Source of the DNA: Synechococcus sp. MVIR-18-1
GTDB lineage: Bacteria; Cyanobacteriota; Cyanobacteriia; PCC-6307; Cyanobiaceae
DNA: 64,000 bases
Direction: 5' to 3'
NCBI RefSeq assembly: GCF_014279835.1
Contig: NZ_CP047942.1
Span: forward strand, 1,674,001 to 1,738,000
Translations under genes and position numbers: made by a program
In this document: positions 26,568 to 35,684 of the stretch, piece by piece
Numbering within the stretch: the stretch's first letter is position 1
Layout of the letters: every line of letters starts with the position of its first letter
The notes under the pieces: model-generated
Databases searched by the model: none
What the model was told of the DNA's origin: nothing
What the model saw: the letters and a program-made list of their open reading frames with translations, nothing else

Positions 26568-28379
26568 TCAAGGAGGAGGTGTGTCCGTTTGTGCAGATTT
26601 AACCCGACCACTTGGTGGGATTTTTTCAATCACCAGGAGCCCATCAATGATGGATTTAGCCACAGGCAAAGCCACAGTTGAGCCATAGGCGTGCTCCCCC
26701 TGTGGTTCATCAACCACCACCAGCACGACATAACGAGGGTCCTCGATCGGAAGCGTTGCGACAAAACTGCAAATCAAGGCCCCAGGGACATACACACCAT
26801 TCACTGCCTTTTGGGCTGTGCCTGTTTTGCCGCCAATGCGATAACCAGGGGTGCGCACCCCCTTACCGCTGCCTTTTTCCACCACGGATTCCATCCAGTT
26901 CAGCACTGTGCGCGTGACCTCTGGGCGAAGCAAGGGTTGCCCCATGCGCTCACCACTCGGAGCCAATGCATGGCCAGCCCGTAAACCACGGGTGATGTGA
27001 GGACTCACAAGCCTCCCGCCATTGGCGATCAGTGCATGCAATTGAACAAGCTTGAGAGGTGTCAGCGAGAAGCCTTGACCGAATGCTGCTGTAGCTGGCT
27101 CGATGGGCTGCGTCGTGAATTGTTCCTTGGTCTTCAGCTGGCCCGCTACTGCACCTGGAAGGTCTGTGTCCGGCTTCGCATCGAGCCCAAGCCGACTCAA
27201 CCAGTCCCAATAATTAGAGGGACGCATTTTGCGCATCGCCTGCACCATGCCGACATTGCTTGAAACCTGAAGCACGGTTGCGAAATCCACGACGCCATTG
27301 CCCTTGCGGTCGTGGTTGCGAATCGGCCAGCCACCAATTGTGAGGGCCCCACTGTCGTAAACCGTCTCGTTGGGTTGGATCACACCTTCTTGAAGCGCTA
27401 AAGCCAAATTGATCGGCTTAAAAGTCGAACCCGGTTCGTAAAGGTCTTGAACAGACCATTCGCGAAAACGCTCTGGATTGAAATCCCAATAGCGATTCGC
27501 GTCGTACGTCGGCGTTGAGGCCAGCGCCATTAATTCGCCATTGGTGACATCCATCACGATCGCCACTCCCTTTTTGGCTTTCCAGGTCTTGACCTGTGCC
27601 GACAGGGCCTTGGCAGCCAGCTCCTGTAAGCGGGCATCCAAGGTGAGCTGCAATCTCAAGTCATCCCCGAAAAACACGCCTGGCGCGAGGTTGTCTGGCA
27701 ACGGGGTTCCGTCTGCTCCGCGACGAAGACTCCTGGCCTGTTCGTGACGCTGCAGGTCATCGTCACGACTCTGTTCCAGCCCCGCCTGGGGCTGACGCTC
27801 TTGATTGAGGAAACCAACGACATTGGCAAAAAGAGATCCCTGCGGATAGACGCGGTAGGGATAGGGCTCAAGATCGATGCCGCTGATTCCAAGGGAACGA
27901 ACTGTTGTTGCCGTTTCAGGGTCAACGCCCTCAGCCAACTTGATGCCAGACGCTCTGTCTCCCATCCTTTTGTTGAGCTCGCCAGAGGAAAGGGCCAACA
28001 CGGGGGAGAGGCGTGCAGCAACCTCTTGACGGTCACGAATGAGCGTCGGCTCGTCGCCAGGAAAGTTGAAGTAACGAGGGTGAGCCCAGATTCGATAACG
28101 CTCCTCGTCTAAGGCCACAAGCCTGCCGTTGCGATCCACAATCGGCCGGCGGCTGCCCAGGGGCTTGGTGCGTTGGGTTTGCACCACACGGGCCCGCGCC
28201 TCCAACTCGGAGGCTTGAACAATCTGTAACCAGGCCATACGCCCAACCAAACCCAATAAACCTGCACACAGCAGCACAAAGACCACTTTCATGCGACCCG
28301 CGGGCACCGGCTCAAGACGAATGACCCTTCGTCGTTCACGACGCGCCTTAGGGGTCGAGCCTTGCCGCTTGGCTGGCAT
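26568..28379 (-). CDS. ftsI: Septal peptidoglycan transpeptidase (penicillin-binding protein 2/FtsI)
   Basis: 603 residues. A basic cytoplasmic N-terminus leads to one membrane anchor (KVVFVLLCAGLLGLVGRMAW, about 31-50) and a PBP dimerisation domain with RRPIVDRNGRLVA. The transpeptidase domain carries the three active-site motifs: STFK (S318), SSN (373-375) and KTG in GGKTGTAQK near 520. It cross-links septal peptidoglycan with FtsW. The length fits class B PBPs without PASTA domains. The upstream gene (4-base gap) looks like an FtsL-type partner. Transaldolase starts about 50 bases downstream. Confidence 0.95.
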   Translation of the reverse strand: MPAKRQGSTPKARRERRRVIRLEPVPAGRMKVVFVLLCAGLLGLVGRMAWLQIVQASELEARARVVQTQRTKPLGSRRPIVDRNGRLVALDEERYRIWAHPRYFNFPGDEPTLIRDRQEVAARLSPVLALSSGELNKRMGDRASGIKLAEGVDPETATTVRSLGISGIDLEPYPYRVYPQGSLFANVVGFLNQERQPQAGLEQSRDDDLQRHEQARSLRRGADGTPLPDNLAPGVFFGDDLRLQLTLDARLQELAAKALSAQVKTWKAKKGVAIVMDVTNGELMALASTPTYDANRYWDFNPERFREWSVQDLYEPGSTFKPINLALALQEGVIQPNETVYDSGALTIGGWPIRNHDRKGNGVVDFATVLQVSSNVGMVQAMRKMRPSNYWDWLSRLGLDAKPDTDLPGAVAGQLKTKEQFTTQPIEPATAAFGQGFSLTPLKLVQLHALIANGGRLVSPHITRGLRAGHALAPSGERMGQPLLRPEVTRTVLNWMESVVEKGSGKGVRTPGYRIGGKTGTAQKAVNGVYVPGALICSFVATLPIEDPRYVVLVVVDEPQGEHAYGSTVALPVAKSIIDGLLVIEKIPPSGRVKSAQTDTPPP

Positions 28380-28383
28380 CTGT

Positions 28384-28839
28384 TTAATACCCGTGATGAA
28401 TTGAACGATCCATCAAGGAGCCAATGAAAGCGAGATGATCGTGGGAACCACCGGACTCCTCTTCATTGGGACGTTCGAGATACACCAATTTTTCAGCGGT
28501 CGTCGGAACCATCGACTTTGGAGTCTGGGTTCGATCGAGGAGATAACGCTCAAGCATTGCTGTGGACTCCGTCAGTCGGTGGCCCACGCCTCGGGTGTCC
28601 TCCAAGCGTTCAAAAGCAACCGTCCAGCGATATTGCCAGTGAAGCGTGAGTCCACTGAGAGCCAGAACAGCTGTGAACACCCCAATCAAACTGCCATCAG
28701 CCGCACGATGAAGACCGGCAAGCAGGGGAGAGCGGCGTGCAACACGCTTGGCGGACAGTGACCCCTGAATGAGCTCAAAGGCACCAGTGGCAGATGCGTG
28801 TTCCTGTGGGGCAGGTTGAGTTTGGGGAACCGCGACCAC
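28384..28839 (-). CDS. Single-pass membrane protein, FtsL-like
   Basis: 151 residues. A polar ~45-residue cytoplasmic segment is followed by one hydrophobic helix (GSLIGVFTAVLALSGLTLHW) and a short helical stretch with heptad-like spacing (FERLEDTRGVGHRLTESTAM). It ends with a conserved-looking MVPTTAEKLVYLERP. Topology, size and position immediately upstream of ftsI match the divisome protein FtsL, which is too divergent to assign by motif. I did not find any other explanation. Treat as a candidate FtsL; cyanobacterial division sets often lack an annotated one. Confidence 0.55.
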   Translation of the reverse strand: MVAVPQTQPAPQEHASATGAFELIQGSLSAKRVARRSPLLAGLHRAADGSLIGVFTAVLALSGLTLHWQYRWTVAFERLEDTRGVGHRLTESTAMLERYLLDRTQTPKSMVPTTAEKLVYLERPNEEESGGSHDHLAFIGSLMDRSIHHGY

Positions 28840-28926
28840 GTTGAACGATTAGGGCAATGCGCCAGTGAACCACCCGTATGGTCCGCCCGCAAGGCTGAAA
28901 TGTCTTACAGCATCAGGGAAATCAAC

Positions 28927-30318
28927 TCAAGTTCCCAGCAAGACAAGATTCAGGAAAGTGACACCGTTCCAGAGAGCATGCATCACCACACAAGGAAGGA
29001 GTCGACCACTGCTTAAACGCAGCAATGCCAAACCCAAACCAAGAACCAACAAAGGAAGTAACTCACCAATGCTGAGGTGAGCAACCGCAAACACAAGGGC
29101 GCTGCCAAAAACGCTCCAACCCCGCCCGAAGGAGCGTCCTAAAACGGGCAACAGCACCCCACGGAACACTGTTTCTTCAAACAGAGGGGCGAGCACAACC
29201 GCGGTGATGGCCAGCAGGAACAAGGCCAACGGATCGCTGCCGTTCAGCACCATTTCCAGCAATGGATTACTGCCTCCCTGATCGCCGATAAAGCGACTCA
29301 TCAGCCAACCGGTTAACACCACAGGCGGCATCACCATCAACCAGGCGCGGCCGCCCTGAAACAGTGCCGTCCACCATGGGCTCACGCGCCACTGAAGCCA
29401 ACCACCTGCAGGCAGCAAACGCTGATCAAGACCATCAAGCTGACTTTTGAGGATGAGCAACGGCGGCGTCGCGAGAGCGCAATAGCCAATCAGCACAGCC
29501 ACCGACTGGTTGAGTGGCGCCGCAATGCTCCGAGCCACCAAGGCTGAAAGAGGAGTGACTAAAAGTGGGACCAGCACCTCGCCCAGCACCACAAAACCCC
29601 CAGCGATCAGCAGCACCATGTCCACCAAACCAAGGGGTGCGGCTTGCAGTTCAGGCCAGGACGATTGCTTGCGGCGCAGAAGCAACCAAAGCTGACGAAC
29701 CAGCAGAAGAGAACCCAACAACAGTGCTCCGAGCGGCATCAGCTCACTCAGAACAAGACGTCGAGCCGCGGCCTTGGATGCAGCCTTGGCTGCAGAGCTT
29801 TCAAGGCAATCGGACGGTTCACCTCCCAATGCTTGGCACACCAAACGCCGGGTTAAGGGATCAGGACTGTTGTCAGACAACAACTCCTGGTCCTGTGAGG
29901 AGAGGTCACGAGGCCGCGGCTCGATGGCCAAAGTTTCCTGAAGCGTCCGAAGGTTTGGGGTTTGAAGTGGAGTCTCCAACAAGGTCTTACGACGCCCTGG
30001 ATCGTTTTCTAACGATGCAAATAACAGTGTTTGGCGTTCGCTGAGGCTGTCGAGAGGGGTCTCTCTCAACGTTTCAAGCAAGCTTTTGGCAGGATCTTGG
30101 CCAACAAGCAGAGGTTTGAGCGATGGCATCAAGGCGGGATCCGCCAACAACGCCAGCTCTTGCTGCTCCAACGACAAAGCGGGAGCCACAGATGGGCGCC
30201 CGAGGCTGTCCATCAAGCCGAGGAACCAAACGCTGCAAGCCAGCACCATCGAAACGACAGCTAGAAGGACTTTCCACTTAGGTGCTGCGTTTGAACGTCC
30301 GTTCAGCGGGCTGGTCAA
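28927..30318 (-). CDS. CPBP-family intramembrane metalloprotease
   Basis: About 463 residues from a TTG at 30318; the frame is open to 30447, but that part would overlap the divergent gene's control region. A first membrane helix (VLLAVVSMVLACSVWFLGLM) precedes a ~170-residue extracytoplasmic helical region, then several membrane helices. The CPBP/Abi motifs are present: EETVFRGVLLPVLGR (EExxxR), FAVAHLSIGELLPL (FxxxH) and HALWNGVTF (HxxxN). Relatives (Rce1, MroQ, cyanobacterial Abi proteins) cut prenylated or membrane substrates. The long pre-domain is typical for cyanobacterial members. Substrate unknown. Confidence 0.85.
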   Translation of the reverse strand: MTSPLNGRSNAAPKWKVLLAVVSMVLACSVWFLGLMDSLGRPSVAPALSLEQQELALLADPALMPSLKPLLVGQDPAKSLLETLRETPLDSLSERQTLLFASLENDPGRRKTLLETPLQTPNLRTLQETLAIEPRPRDLSSQDQELLSDNSPDPLTRRLVCQALGGEPSDCLESSAAKAASKAAARRLVLSELMPLGALLLGSLLLVRQLWLLLRRKQSSWPELQAAPLGLVDMVLLIAGGFVVLGEVLVPLLVTPLSALVARSIAAPLNQSVAVLIGYCALATPPLLILKSQLDGLDQRLLPAGGWLQWRVSPWWTALFQGGRAWLMVMPPVVLTGWLMSRFIGDQGGSNPLLEMVLNGSDPLALFLLAITAVVLAPLFEETVFRGVLLPVLGRSFGRGWSVFGSALVFAVAHLSIGELLPLLVLGLGLALLRLSSGRLLPCVVMHALWNGVTFLNLVLLGT

Positions 30319-30413
30319 CAGACGATGCGCAACTGCAAGTGATTCTCTCCGGCGAAGGGCAACCAACGACCGATTTTGACCATTTCGGCGTGATTGGACC
30401 GTGCGCCCATACG

Positions 30414-31769
30414 ATGACCGCGCCTTTCCCCCTTGTTGCGGTGTCACTGCGTCTCCTCCTGGTCCGCCACGGCCTGAGCAGCTTCAACATTGAGCGCCGC
30501 ATCCAGGGGCGCAACGATCTATCAACACTCACAGCCACTGGCGAAGACCAGGCGCGACGCATGGGCGTGGCCTTGGCCGACGTCCCGATTGATGCGGCCT
30601 ACAGCTCACCTCTTCAACGTGCTGCCGCTACCACAGCCGGAGTGCTGAGCGTGCGTCAAGACGGCCTGGCCCCCGTTCTGGATAACGGACTGCTGGAGAT
30701 TGATCTCGAGCCCTGGAGCGGGCTAACAGCCGATGAACGGGCGATCCAGGATCCAGAGGGCTACGCCACCTGGCGTCAACGACCGGAAGAGCTAGAACTC
30801 ACCCGCGCTGACGGCACCCGGTATCAACCGCTAACCGAGTTGATGGTTCAGGCGCGGGCGTTCTTGAAAGGCCTCATGGAACGGCATCCAGTGACTGGCG
30901 ACGACACCGTTCTGGTCGTGGGTCACAACGCCATTCTTCGCTGCTTAATTCTGGTGTTGTTGGGCGAGCCTCAAGGAGGCTTCAGGCGGCTACGCCTGGA
31001 CAATGCATCGTTGTCGGTGTTCAACCTCTCTTCCGGGCCTAATGGCTACCAAGTCCAGATCGAATGCTTAAACAGCATTGCCCACTTAGAGCCGGCTCTG
31101 CCAGCCAAAGGCACCAAGGCGCGTCTGGTGCTTGTCCGCCACGGTGAAACAGATTGGAACAGGCAGGGGCGATTCCAAGGACAGATTGATATTCCCCTCA
31201 ATAGCAACGGCCATGCCCAAGCAGAGGCGGCTCGCTCCTTCCTCGAGGCTGTGACTCTGGATCGGGCTTACAGCAGCTCGATGTCTCGTCCAAGAGAAAC
31301 CGCTGAGGGGATTTTGAAATCGCACGCCGGCGTACCGCTCACCGTGACTGATGGCCTGATGGAAATCGGCCACGGGCTTTGGGAGGGAAAGCTGGAATCA
31401 GAAATTCGAGAGGGCTGGGAAGAGTTACTCCAGGCCTGGAAGGACGCTCCCGAGACGGTGCAAATGCCCGAAGGCGAAACGATTCAAGACGTATGGGAAC
31501 GCTCTGTGGCCTGCTGGAACAGCATCGCGGATGGGCTCGATCCTTCAGAGACAGCCTTAGTTGTGGCGCATGATGCAGTGAACAAAACAATCCTGTGTCA
31601 CCTCTTAGGCCTTGCCCCCAAAGACATTTGGGCCGTGAAACAAGGCAACGGAGGCGTCACGGTGATCGACATGCCAGAAGATCCAAGCCAACCTGCAGTG
31701 GTGAGTTGCCTTAATCTCACCTCCCACCTCGGTGGGGTTCTGGATCGAACAGCAGCGGGAGCACTCTGA
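30414..31769 (+). CDS. Double-domain histidine phosphatase / phosphoglycerate-mutase family protein
   Basis: About 451 residues from the ATG at 30414 (a GTG at 30441 is also possible). Two tandem phosphoglycerate-mutase folds are present, each with its own catalytic RHG: LLLVRHGLSSFN near residue 18 and LVLVRHGETDWN near 242. Each also has a second His (VVGHNAI; VVAHDAV) and acid Glu regions (LEIDLEPWSG; MEIGHGLWEG). Cyanobacterial annotation treats it as a 2,3-bisphosphoglycerate-type mutase. Because several such family members turn out to be phosphatases, the substrate is uncertain. The dihydroorotase-like gene follows after 4 bases. Confidence 0.88.
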   Translation: MTAPFPLVAVSLRLLLVRHGLSSFNIERRIQGRNDLSTLTATGEDQARRMGVALADVPIDAAYSSPLQRAAATTAGVLSVRQDGLAPVLDNGLLEIDLEPWSGLTADERAIQDPEGYATWRQRPEELELTRADGTRYQPLTELMVQARAFLKGLMERHPVTGDDTVLVVGHNAILRCLILVLLGEPQGGFRRLRLDNASLSVFNLSSGPNGYQVQIECLNSIAHLEPALPAKGTKARLVLVRHGETDWNRQGRFQGQIDIPLNSNGHAQAEAARSFLEAVTLDRAYSSSMSRPRETAEGILKSHAGVPLTVTDGLMEIGHGLWEGKLESEIREGWEELLQAWKDAPETVQMPEGETIQDVWERSVACWNSIADGLDPSETALVVAHDAVNKTILCHLLGLAPKDIWAVKQGNGGVTVIDMPEDPSQPAVVSCLNLTSHLGGVLDRTAAGAL

Positions 31770-31773
31770 ACCC

Positions 31774-33051
31774 ATGACTGAGACGATGCTGCTCGACCCC
31801 GTGCAGGTTCTAGTCGCAAGCGATCAGCCGCTCCAAGTAGGAAGTGCTGCTCTCTTTGAAGATGATCGTCTTATCGCCCTAGGGGAAGAGGCAAGGCAGC
31901 GAGCCGCTGAGCGAGGTGTTTCGGGGCATAACCGGGCCCAGCAACTCCTCGCCCCATGTCTTGTCGACCCACATTCAAGCCTTCCCAGTCCATTTACAGG
32001 AAGCGGAGAGACGCTCAAAACCCTCATCAACTCCGCAGGGCGAGCCGGTTATGGACAGCTCGCACTGCTTCCAAACGGTGAATCGGAACGGGATAGCCCA
32101 GAACGCTTAAAGGGATTCCAGCCGAGCGATTGCGATCTCAAAATTCACTTATGGGGAAGCTTCACCCATCACGGAGAAGGCGAACGCCTCAGCCTCCACG
32201 CCGATCTGCTTGAAGCAGGTGCCATCGGTCTGAGCGCTGGGGAGCAGATGCCGTCTGCCAACCTCATCGACCGCGCCTTACTGCTCGGAGAAATGGATGG
32301 AGCCCCTGTGCTGATTGCACCCAATGACTCCAACCTGGGCGGAGACGGAATGATCCGGGAAGGCGTGGAGACACTACGAGCCGGATGGCCTGCAGATCCA
32401 ACCATCAGCGAAACGCTACCCATGGGGCAGCTCCTGGAATTGCAGCGCCGCCATAGCAATCGCAAGCTTGTGCTCATGAATCTTTCCACCGCTGCTGGAG
32501 TGGAGATGTTGAGCCATGCAACGTCATCTCCTCTGGCAACTGTCAGCTGGTGGCACCTCGTGCAGGATCGATCCAGCCAACCAGCTGAAGCGACCCATTG
32601 GTTTGTCACCCCTTCCATTGGTGGACAACGTGATCGCTGGGCCTTAATTCAGGCCTTAGGAGAAGGAAAGATCAACGCCGTTGCTGTTCATGGCATTCCT
32701 CTCGACGATGAGGAGTGTCTATTGCCTCCCGATCAACGTCCAAAAGGGTTATCCGGTCATCACTTAGTGCTGCCAACCCTCTGGCAGCATCTCGTGGTCG
32801 ATTTGAACTGGAGTGTGAACCAACTCTGGCAGGCGCTCAGTTTCGGCCCAGCACGGTTGCTTGGACAGGAGGAAGAACGACTGAGCATCGGAAGCAACCG
32901 CTGGTTGCTCTTTGATCCTGACCAAATATGGGATCAAACCCGTGCTGCTTCCCAAGCCCCGAGAGCTGCCAACCAGCCTTGGCTCGGCATGCGCATGCGA
33001 GGGCAAGTGGTGAGTTGTGGACTCAGGATCCCAACGAACCAAGTCGATTAA
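31774..33051 (+). CDS. Dihydroorotase-like protein lacking the HxH metal motif
   Basis: 425 residues from the ATG at 31774. The protein follows the amidohydrolase/dihydroorotase layout: a small N-terminal beta region, LAPCLVDPHSSL at the start of the barrel, GYGQLALLPNG, EAGAIGLSAGEQMPSAN and IGSNRWLLFDPDQ near the end. In active dihydroorotases the first motif is DxHxHxR; here it is D65-P-H67-S-S69-L, so one metal His and the substrate Arg are missing. It is probably a non-catalytic DHOase homologue, perhaps a partner of aspartate carbamoyltransferase as in some bacteria (inference). It overlaps lepB by 29 bases tail to tail. Confidence 0.8.
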   Translation: MTETMLLDPVQVLVASDQPLQVGSAALFEDDRLIALGEEARQRAAERGVSGHNRAQQLLAPCLVDPHSSLPSPFTGSGETLKTLINSAGRAGYGQLALLPNGESERDSPERLKGFQPSDCDLKIHLWGSFTHHGEGERLSLHADLLEAGAIGLSAGEQMPSANLIDRALLLGEMDGAPVLIAPNDSNLGGDGMIREGVETLRAGWPADPTISETLPMGQLLELQRRHSNRKLVLMNLSTAAGVEMLSHATSSPLATVSWWHLVQDRSSQPAEATHWFVTPSIGGQRDRWALIQALGEGKINAVAVHGIPLDDEECLLPPDQRPKGLSGHHLVLPTLWQHLVVDLNWSVNQLWQALSFGPARLLGQEEERLSIGSNRWLLFDPDQIWDQTRAASQAPRAANQPWLGMRMRGQVVSCGLRIPTNQVD

Positions 33052-33766
33052 ATGGCCAGAAACGCCAGACCGCTCGACCAATAATCTGATCTTCAGGCAG
33101 GAAGGCTCCACCCGGCCAATAGCGCCCATCCCAGCTGTTACTACGGTTGTCACCAAGAACGAGGACACGTCCCTCCGGAACCGTGGCATTCAGGGTGCGG
33201 CAAAGGCTCATACCCCGCTTGTCCAGAGGGCAGTAATTAGTCACATATGGTTCGTCGAGATCAACACCGTTCACACGCACCTGTCCTCGAGGGTTGACGA
33301 CCACCTGATCACCCGCCACAGCCACAACGCGTTTGATGTAGGCATCACAGGCCGGATGACTGACGCCAGGAATCAACCCAATCAAAGGGATATTTGCGAG
33401 AACGCATTGAAAAGGTGGGGGTGACGTTGTTGAGCGCAGTGCAGGATCGAAGGCATAGGGGGAATTGAACACAACAATTTCTCCGCGCCGAGGTTTGCGG
33501 CCGCGATAGGTGAGCTTCTCGACAAGCAAGCGATCTTGGATCTGCAAGCCAGGAAGCATCGAGCCTGAGGGAATGAAGCGTGCCTCGGCCAGATAGTGAC
33601 GAATCCCGAAATAGAGAGCCATCGTGAACAACAACGGGCCCCAAAAATCCCAGAGCGGATGTCCAGAACCTCGTTCCTTTTTTTGATCCTTATGGCCCTC
33701 CTGAAGAGTCTCGCTGCTGTTGGGCCGCTCGTCGTCAGAACGACTGTTGTGTTGCTTGTCTACCAA
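33023..33766 (-). CDS. lepB: Signal peptidase I
   Basis: About 247 residues from a TTG at 33766; no ATG fits well, and the frame runs open past the divergent neighbour's start. A polar, charged N-terminal tail precedes one membrane helix (FWGPLLFTMALYFGIRHYL). The S26 boxes follow: catalytic Ser in FIPSGSMLPGLQIQDRLLVEK, general-base Lys in AYIKRVVAVAGDQV and VLGDNRSNSWDGRYWP. It removes signal peptides from exported and thylakoid-lumen proteins. An internal stretch (PPPFQCVLANIPLIGLIPGV) is an insertion common in cyanobacterial members. The start is the least certain part. Confidence 0.93.
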   Translation of the reverse strand: MVDKQHNSRSDDERPNSSETLQEGHKDQKKERGSGHPLWDFWGPLLFTMALYFGIRHYLAEARFIPSGSMLPGLQIQDRLLVEKLTYRGRKPRRGEIVVFNSPYAFDPALRSTTSPPPFQCVLANIPLIGLIPGVSHPACDAYIKRVVAVAGDQVVVNPRGQVRVNGVDLDEPYVTNYCPLDKRGMSLCRTLNATVPEGRVLVLGDNRSNSWDGRYWPGGAFLPEDQIIGRAVWRFWPFNRLGSLGS

Positions 33767-33847
33767 CAGGCACCTTGCTTCAATCCTGAAGCTCACGATA
33801 GGCGCGATCAGCCTTCGCTTATAGCCTGAAACCAGGCACGGTGATCC

Positions 33848-35353
33848 ATGGTCCGACCCCGCTGGCAGGGCGTGAAACCCCGCACCATCCAATTGTTCTG
33901 GAACCGCTGGGATCAGGTCTTAGCCCTGATTGCAGCGCTCAATCTGATCTGGGTGATTTTCGATGTCACCTACATTCCGCTGCGAAATTTCTGGCTGCAG
34001 AGAACGCTCTATCCCGTTCCATCGATCAACTTGGCCTTGCCACTGCCGTGGCTGCCAGACATCACACCCCTCTACGACCCGCTGAAGGGCATCGAAGTTC
34101 ACCGAGACACGATGTCCTACGTCGAGCACTTCCGCAGACTCGAGACCACCGCTTCAACGTTGGGAATTAACAGTCCAGCCGCACGACAAATGCGGCTGGA
34201 ATTGGTTGTTAAAAACAGCCAATTAGTCGATGAAAACCCGTTCATCAGCTCTGGCAACGTTGGAGCATTCGAAAAGCTCAAGAACCGTCTTAGAGCGAGA
34301 GCTGAGATGGATTCAGCCAAACAAGCGGCGGCTTATCTCCTCAGCGACCGCTACTTGAGCAAGCACGACTGGGGGCAAGAGCGTCAGTTTTGGAACACCA
34401 AAATTCTTCCGCTAGCGGAGACCAATTACTCACGCGGAATTGATGAAAACGGAATGCCTATCGACCTGTCCTGGCGGATCGACATTCCTTTTCAAATCCT
34501 GTTTTTACTGGACATCCTGGTTCGTACGCTTCGACTGAAACGTCGATTTCCTGCGATTGCCTGGAGAGACGCCTTACTCAGACGTTGGATTGATCTTCCA
34601 CTGTTAATTCCATTTTGGCGTCTATTGCGAGTCGTTCCAGTCACAGAACGGCTGTCCCGCGCTCAGCTTCTCAATCTTGAGCCCCTTCGAGCAGCCGTCA
34701 GTCGCGGCGTTGTCGCAGTCCTGGCGCTCGAATTATTTGAAGTGATCACGCTGCGTGTTCTGGATGCCATGCAAGGCATCGTGCGCTCGCCGAATCTTCC
34801 CGACAGGATTCTCCGGCTTTGTAGTCATCAATCTGTGGACAGCAGCGAAGAAAGAGAACTCGCGGAGCTGCTTCGGCTCTGGCTCCCTCTCATCCTCACG
34901 CAAGTGGGTCCAGGGATGCGGCCACAACTTGTGGCGCTATTCGGCCACGCTCTGCAACGAAATTTGGATGGTCTGGTCTTACCGGCACCGCTGAGGGAGC
35001 TGCCTGGAGTGCAAAAGGCGGAATCCGAACTGAGCCGTCAGCTCGCTACGGGAATGGTGGATTCGCTGTTGGGGCTTTCAAAAAGTGCGGCAGACCAACT
35101 TGGTCAGAAAGATCAAGTTCTCGAAGATCTTGGGATCCAAACGCTCGATCGGTTTTGGGAGGAGCTCGCTCGCACGCTCGAACAAGGCGTGGTGCTGGAA
35201 CGGAGCCAGGAACTTTTGGTGGCGTTTCTCGAAGAATTCAAACGCACCAGCATGTTCCAACTTCACACGCAAGGTGGCGTCGATGAACTAATAACCGAGC
35301 TCGATGGGCTGAATTTCAACCCAAAAGAGCCTGGTTCCAATCCTCGGTCTTGA
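33848..35353 (+). CDS. Conserved membrane protein of unknown function (voltage-sensor-like region)
   Basis: 501 residues. The N-terminus has one hydrophobic helix (VLALIAALNLIWVIFDVTYI), then a ~180-residue polar region and a second membrane pair at about 215-260. There FQILFLLDILVRTLRLKRRF and WIDLPLLIPFWRLLRVVPV resemble the S3-S4 layout of voltage-sensor ion channels (Arg-spaced helix). No pore-loop selectivity filter is visible. The C-terminal 200 residues are helical with two segments resembling coiled coils. It is probably a cyanobacterial family without assigned role. It overlaps the ArsC-like gene by 38 bases tail to tail. Confidence 0.7.
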   Translation: MVRPRWQGVKPRTIQLFWNRWDQVLALIAALNLIWVIFDVTYIPLRNFWLQRTLYPVPSINLALPLPWLPDITPLYDPLKGIEVHRDTMSYVEHFRRLETTASTLGINSPAARQMRLELVVKNSQLVDENPFISSGNVGAFEKLKNRLRARAEMDSAKQAAAYLLSDRYLSKHDWGQERQFWNTKILPLAETNYSRGIDENGMPIDLSWRIDIPFQILFLLDILVRTLRLKRRFPAIAWRDALLRRWIDLPLLIPFWRLLRVVPVTERLSRAQLLNLEPLRAAVSRGVVAVLALELFEVITLRVLDAMQGIVRSPNLPDRILRLCSHQSVDSSEERELAELLRLWLPLILTQVGPGMRPQLVALFGHALQRNLDGLVLPAPLRELPGVQKAESELSRQLATGMVDSLLGLSKSAADQLGQKDQVLEDLGIQTLDRFWEELARTLEQGVVLERSQELLVAFLEEFKRTSMFQLHTQGGVDELITELDGLNFNPKEPGSNPRS

Positions 35354-35684
35354 AACCCACCAAAAAATCGCCGCTGGGCAAGGCAACAAAAGGGCGTTTA
35401 ATCAAACGCCCATCTGCAGCCAACGCGGCGAGTGCATCATCGTCATTCATCGCTTTAACAACAGCTGCTCCCAGGGCTCGATAGCTCTGGCCGCTGGTGT
35501 TGAAGAGACGTTGACGAAGACCCAAACGCTCGAAGGCAAGAGAAAGAACCTCTTTGGAAGGAGGAGCAGTTGTGATGTCAACAACCTCGTAAGCCAAGTT
35601 ATTGGCATCCAACCAAGCCAGGGCCTTACGGCACGTTGAACATCGGGAGTAGCTGTAAACCTTGATGGTTGGAGCCAAGCTCAA
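35316..35684 (-). CDS. ArsC/Spx-family thioredoxin-fold protein
   Basis: 122 residues. The N-terminal redox motif YSRCSTCRKALAWL (CxxC) and the later LIKRPFVALPSGDFLVGFK match the Spx/MgsR/ArsC-like family, with the conserved Arg-Pro turn. Such proteins are either arsenate reductases or thiol-dependent transcription regulators. The CxxC favours the Spx-like subgroup rather than classic Cys-only ArsC. It sits directly after the 2Fe-2S ferredoxin (4-base overlap of coding ends) and the coding end overlaps the membrane protein on the other strand. Function in cyanobacteria unknown. Confidence 0.83.
   Translation of the reverse strand: MSLAPTIKVYSYSRCSTCRKALAWLDANNLAYEVVDITTAPPSKEVLSLAFERLGLRQRLFNTSGQSYRALGAAVVKAMNDDDALAALAADGRLIKRPFVALPSGDFLVGFKTEDWNQALLG

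Noticed and set aside
29565-30044. 159-residue plus-strand frame inside the CPBP protease
   Set aside because: Proline/alanine-rich shadow of a gene with intact CPBP motifs.
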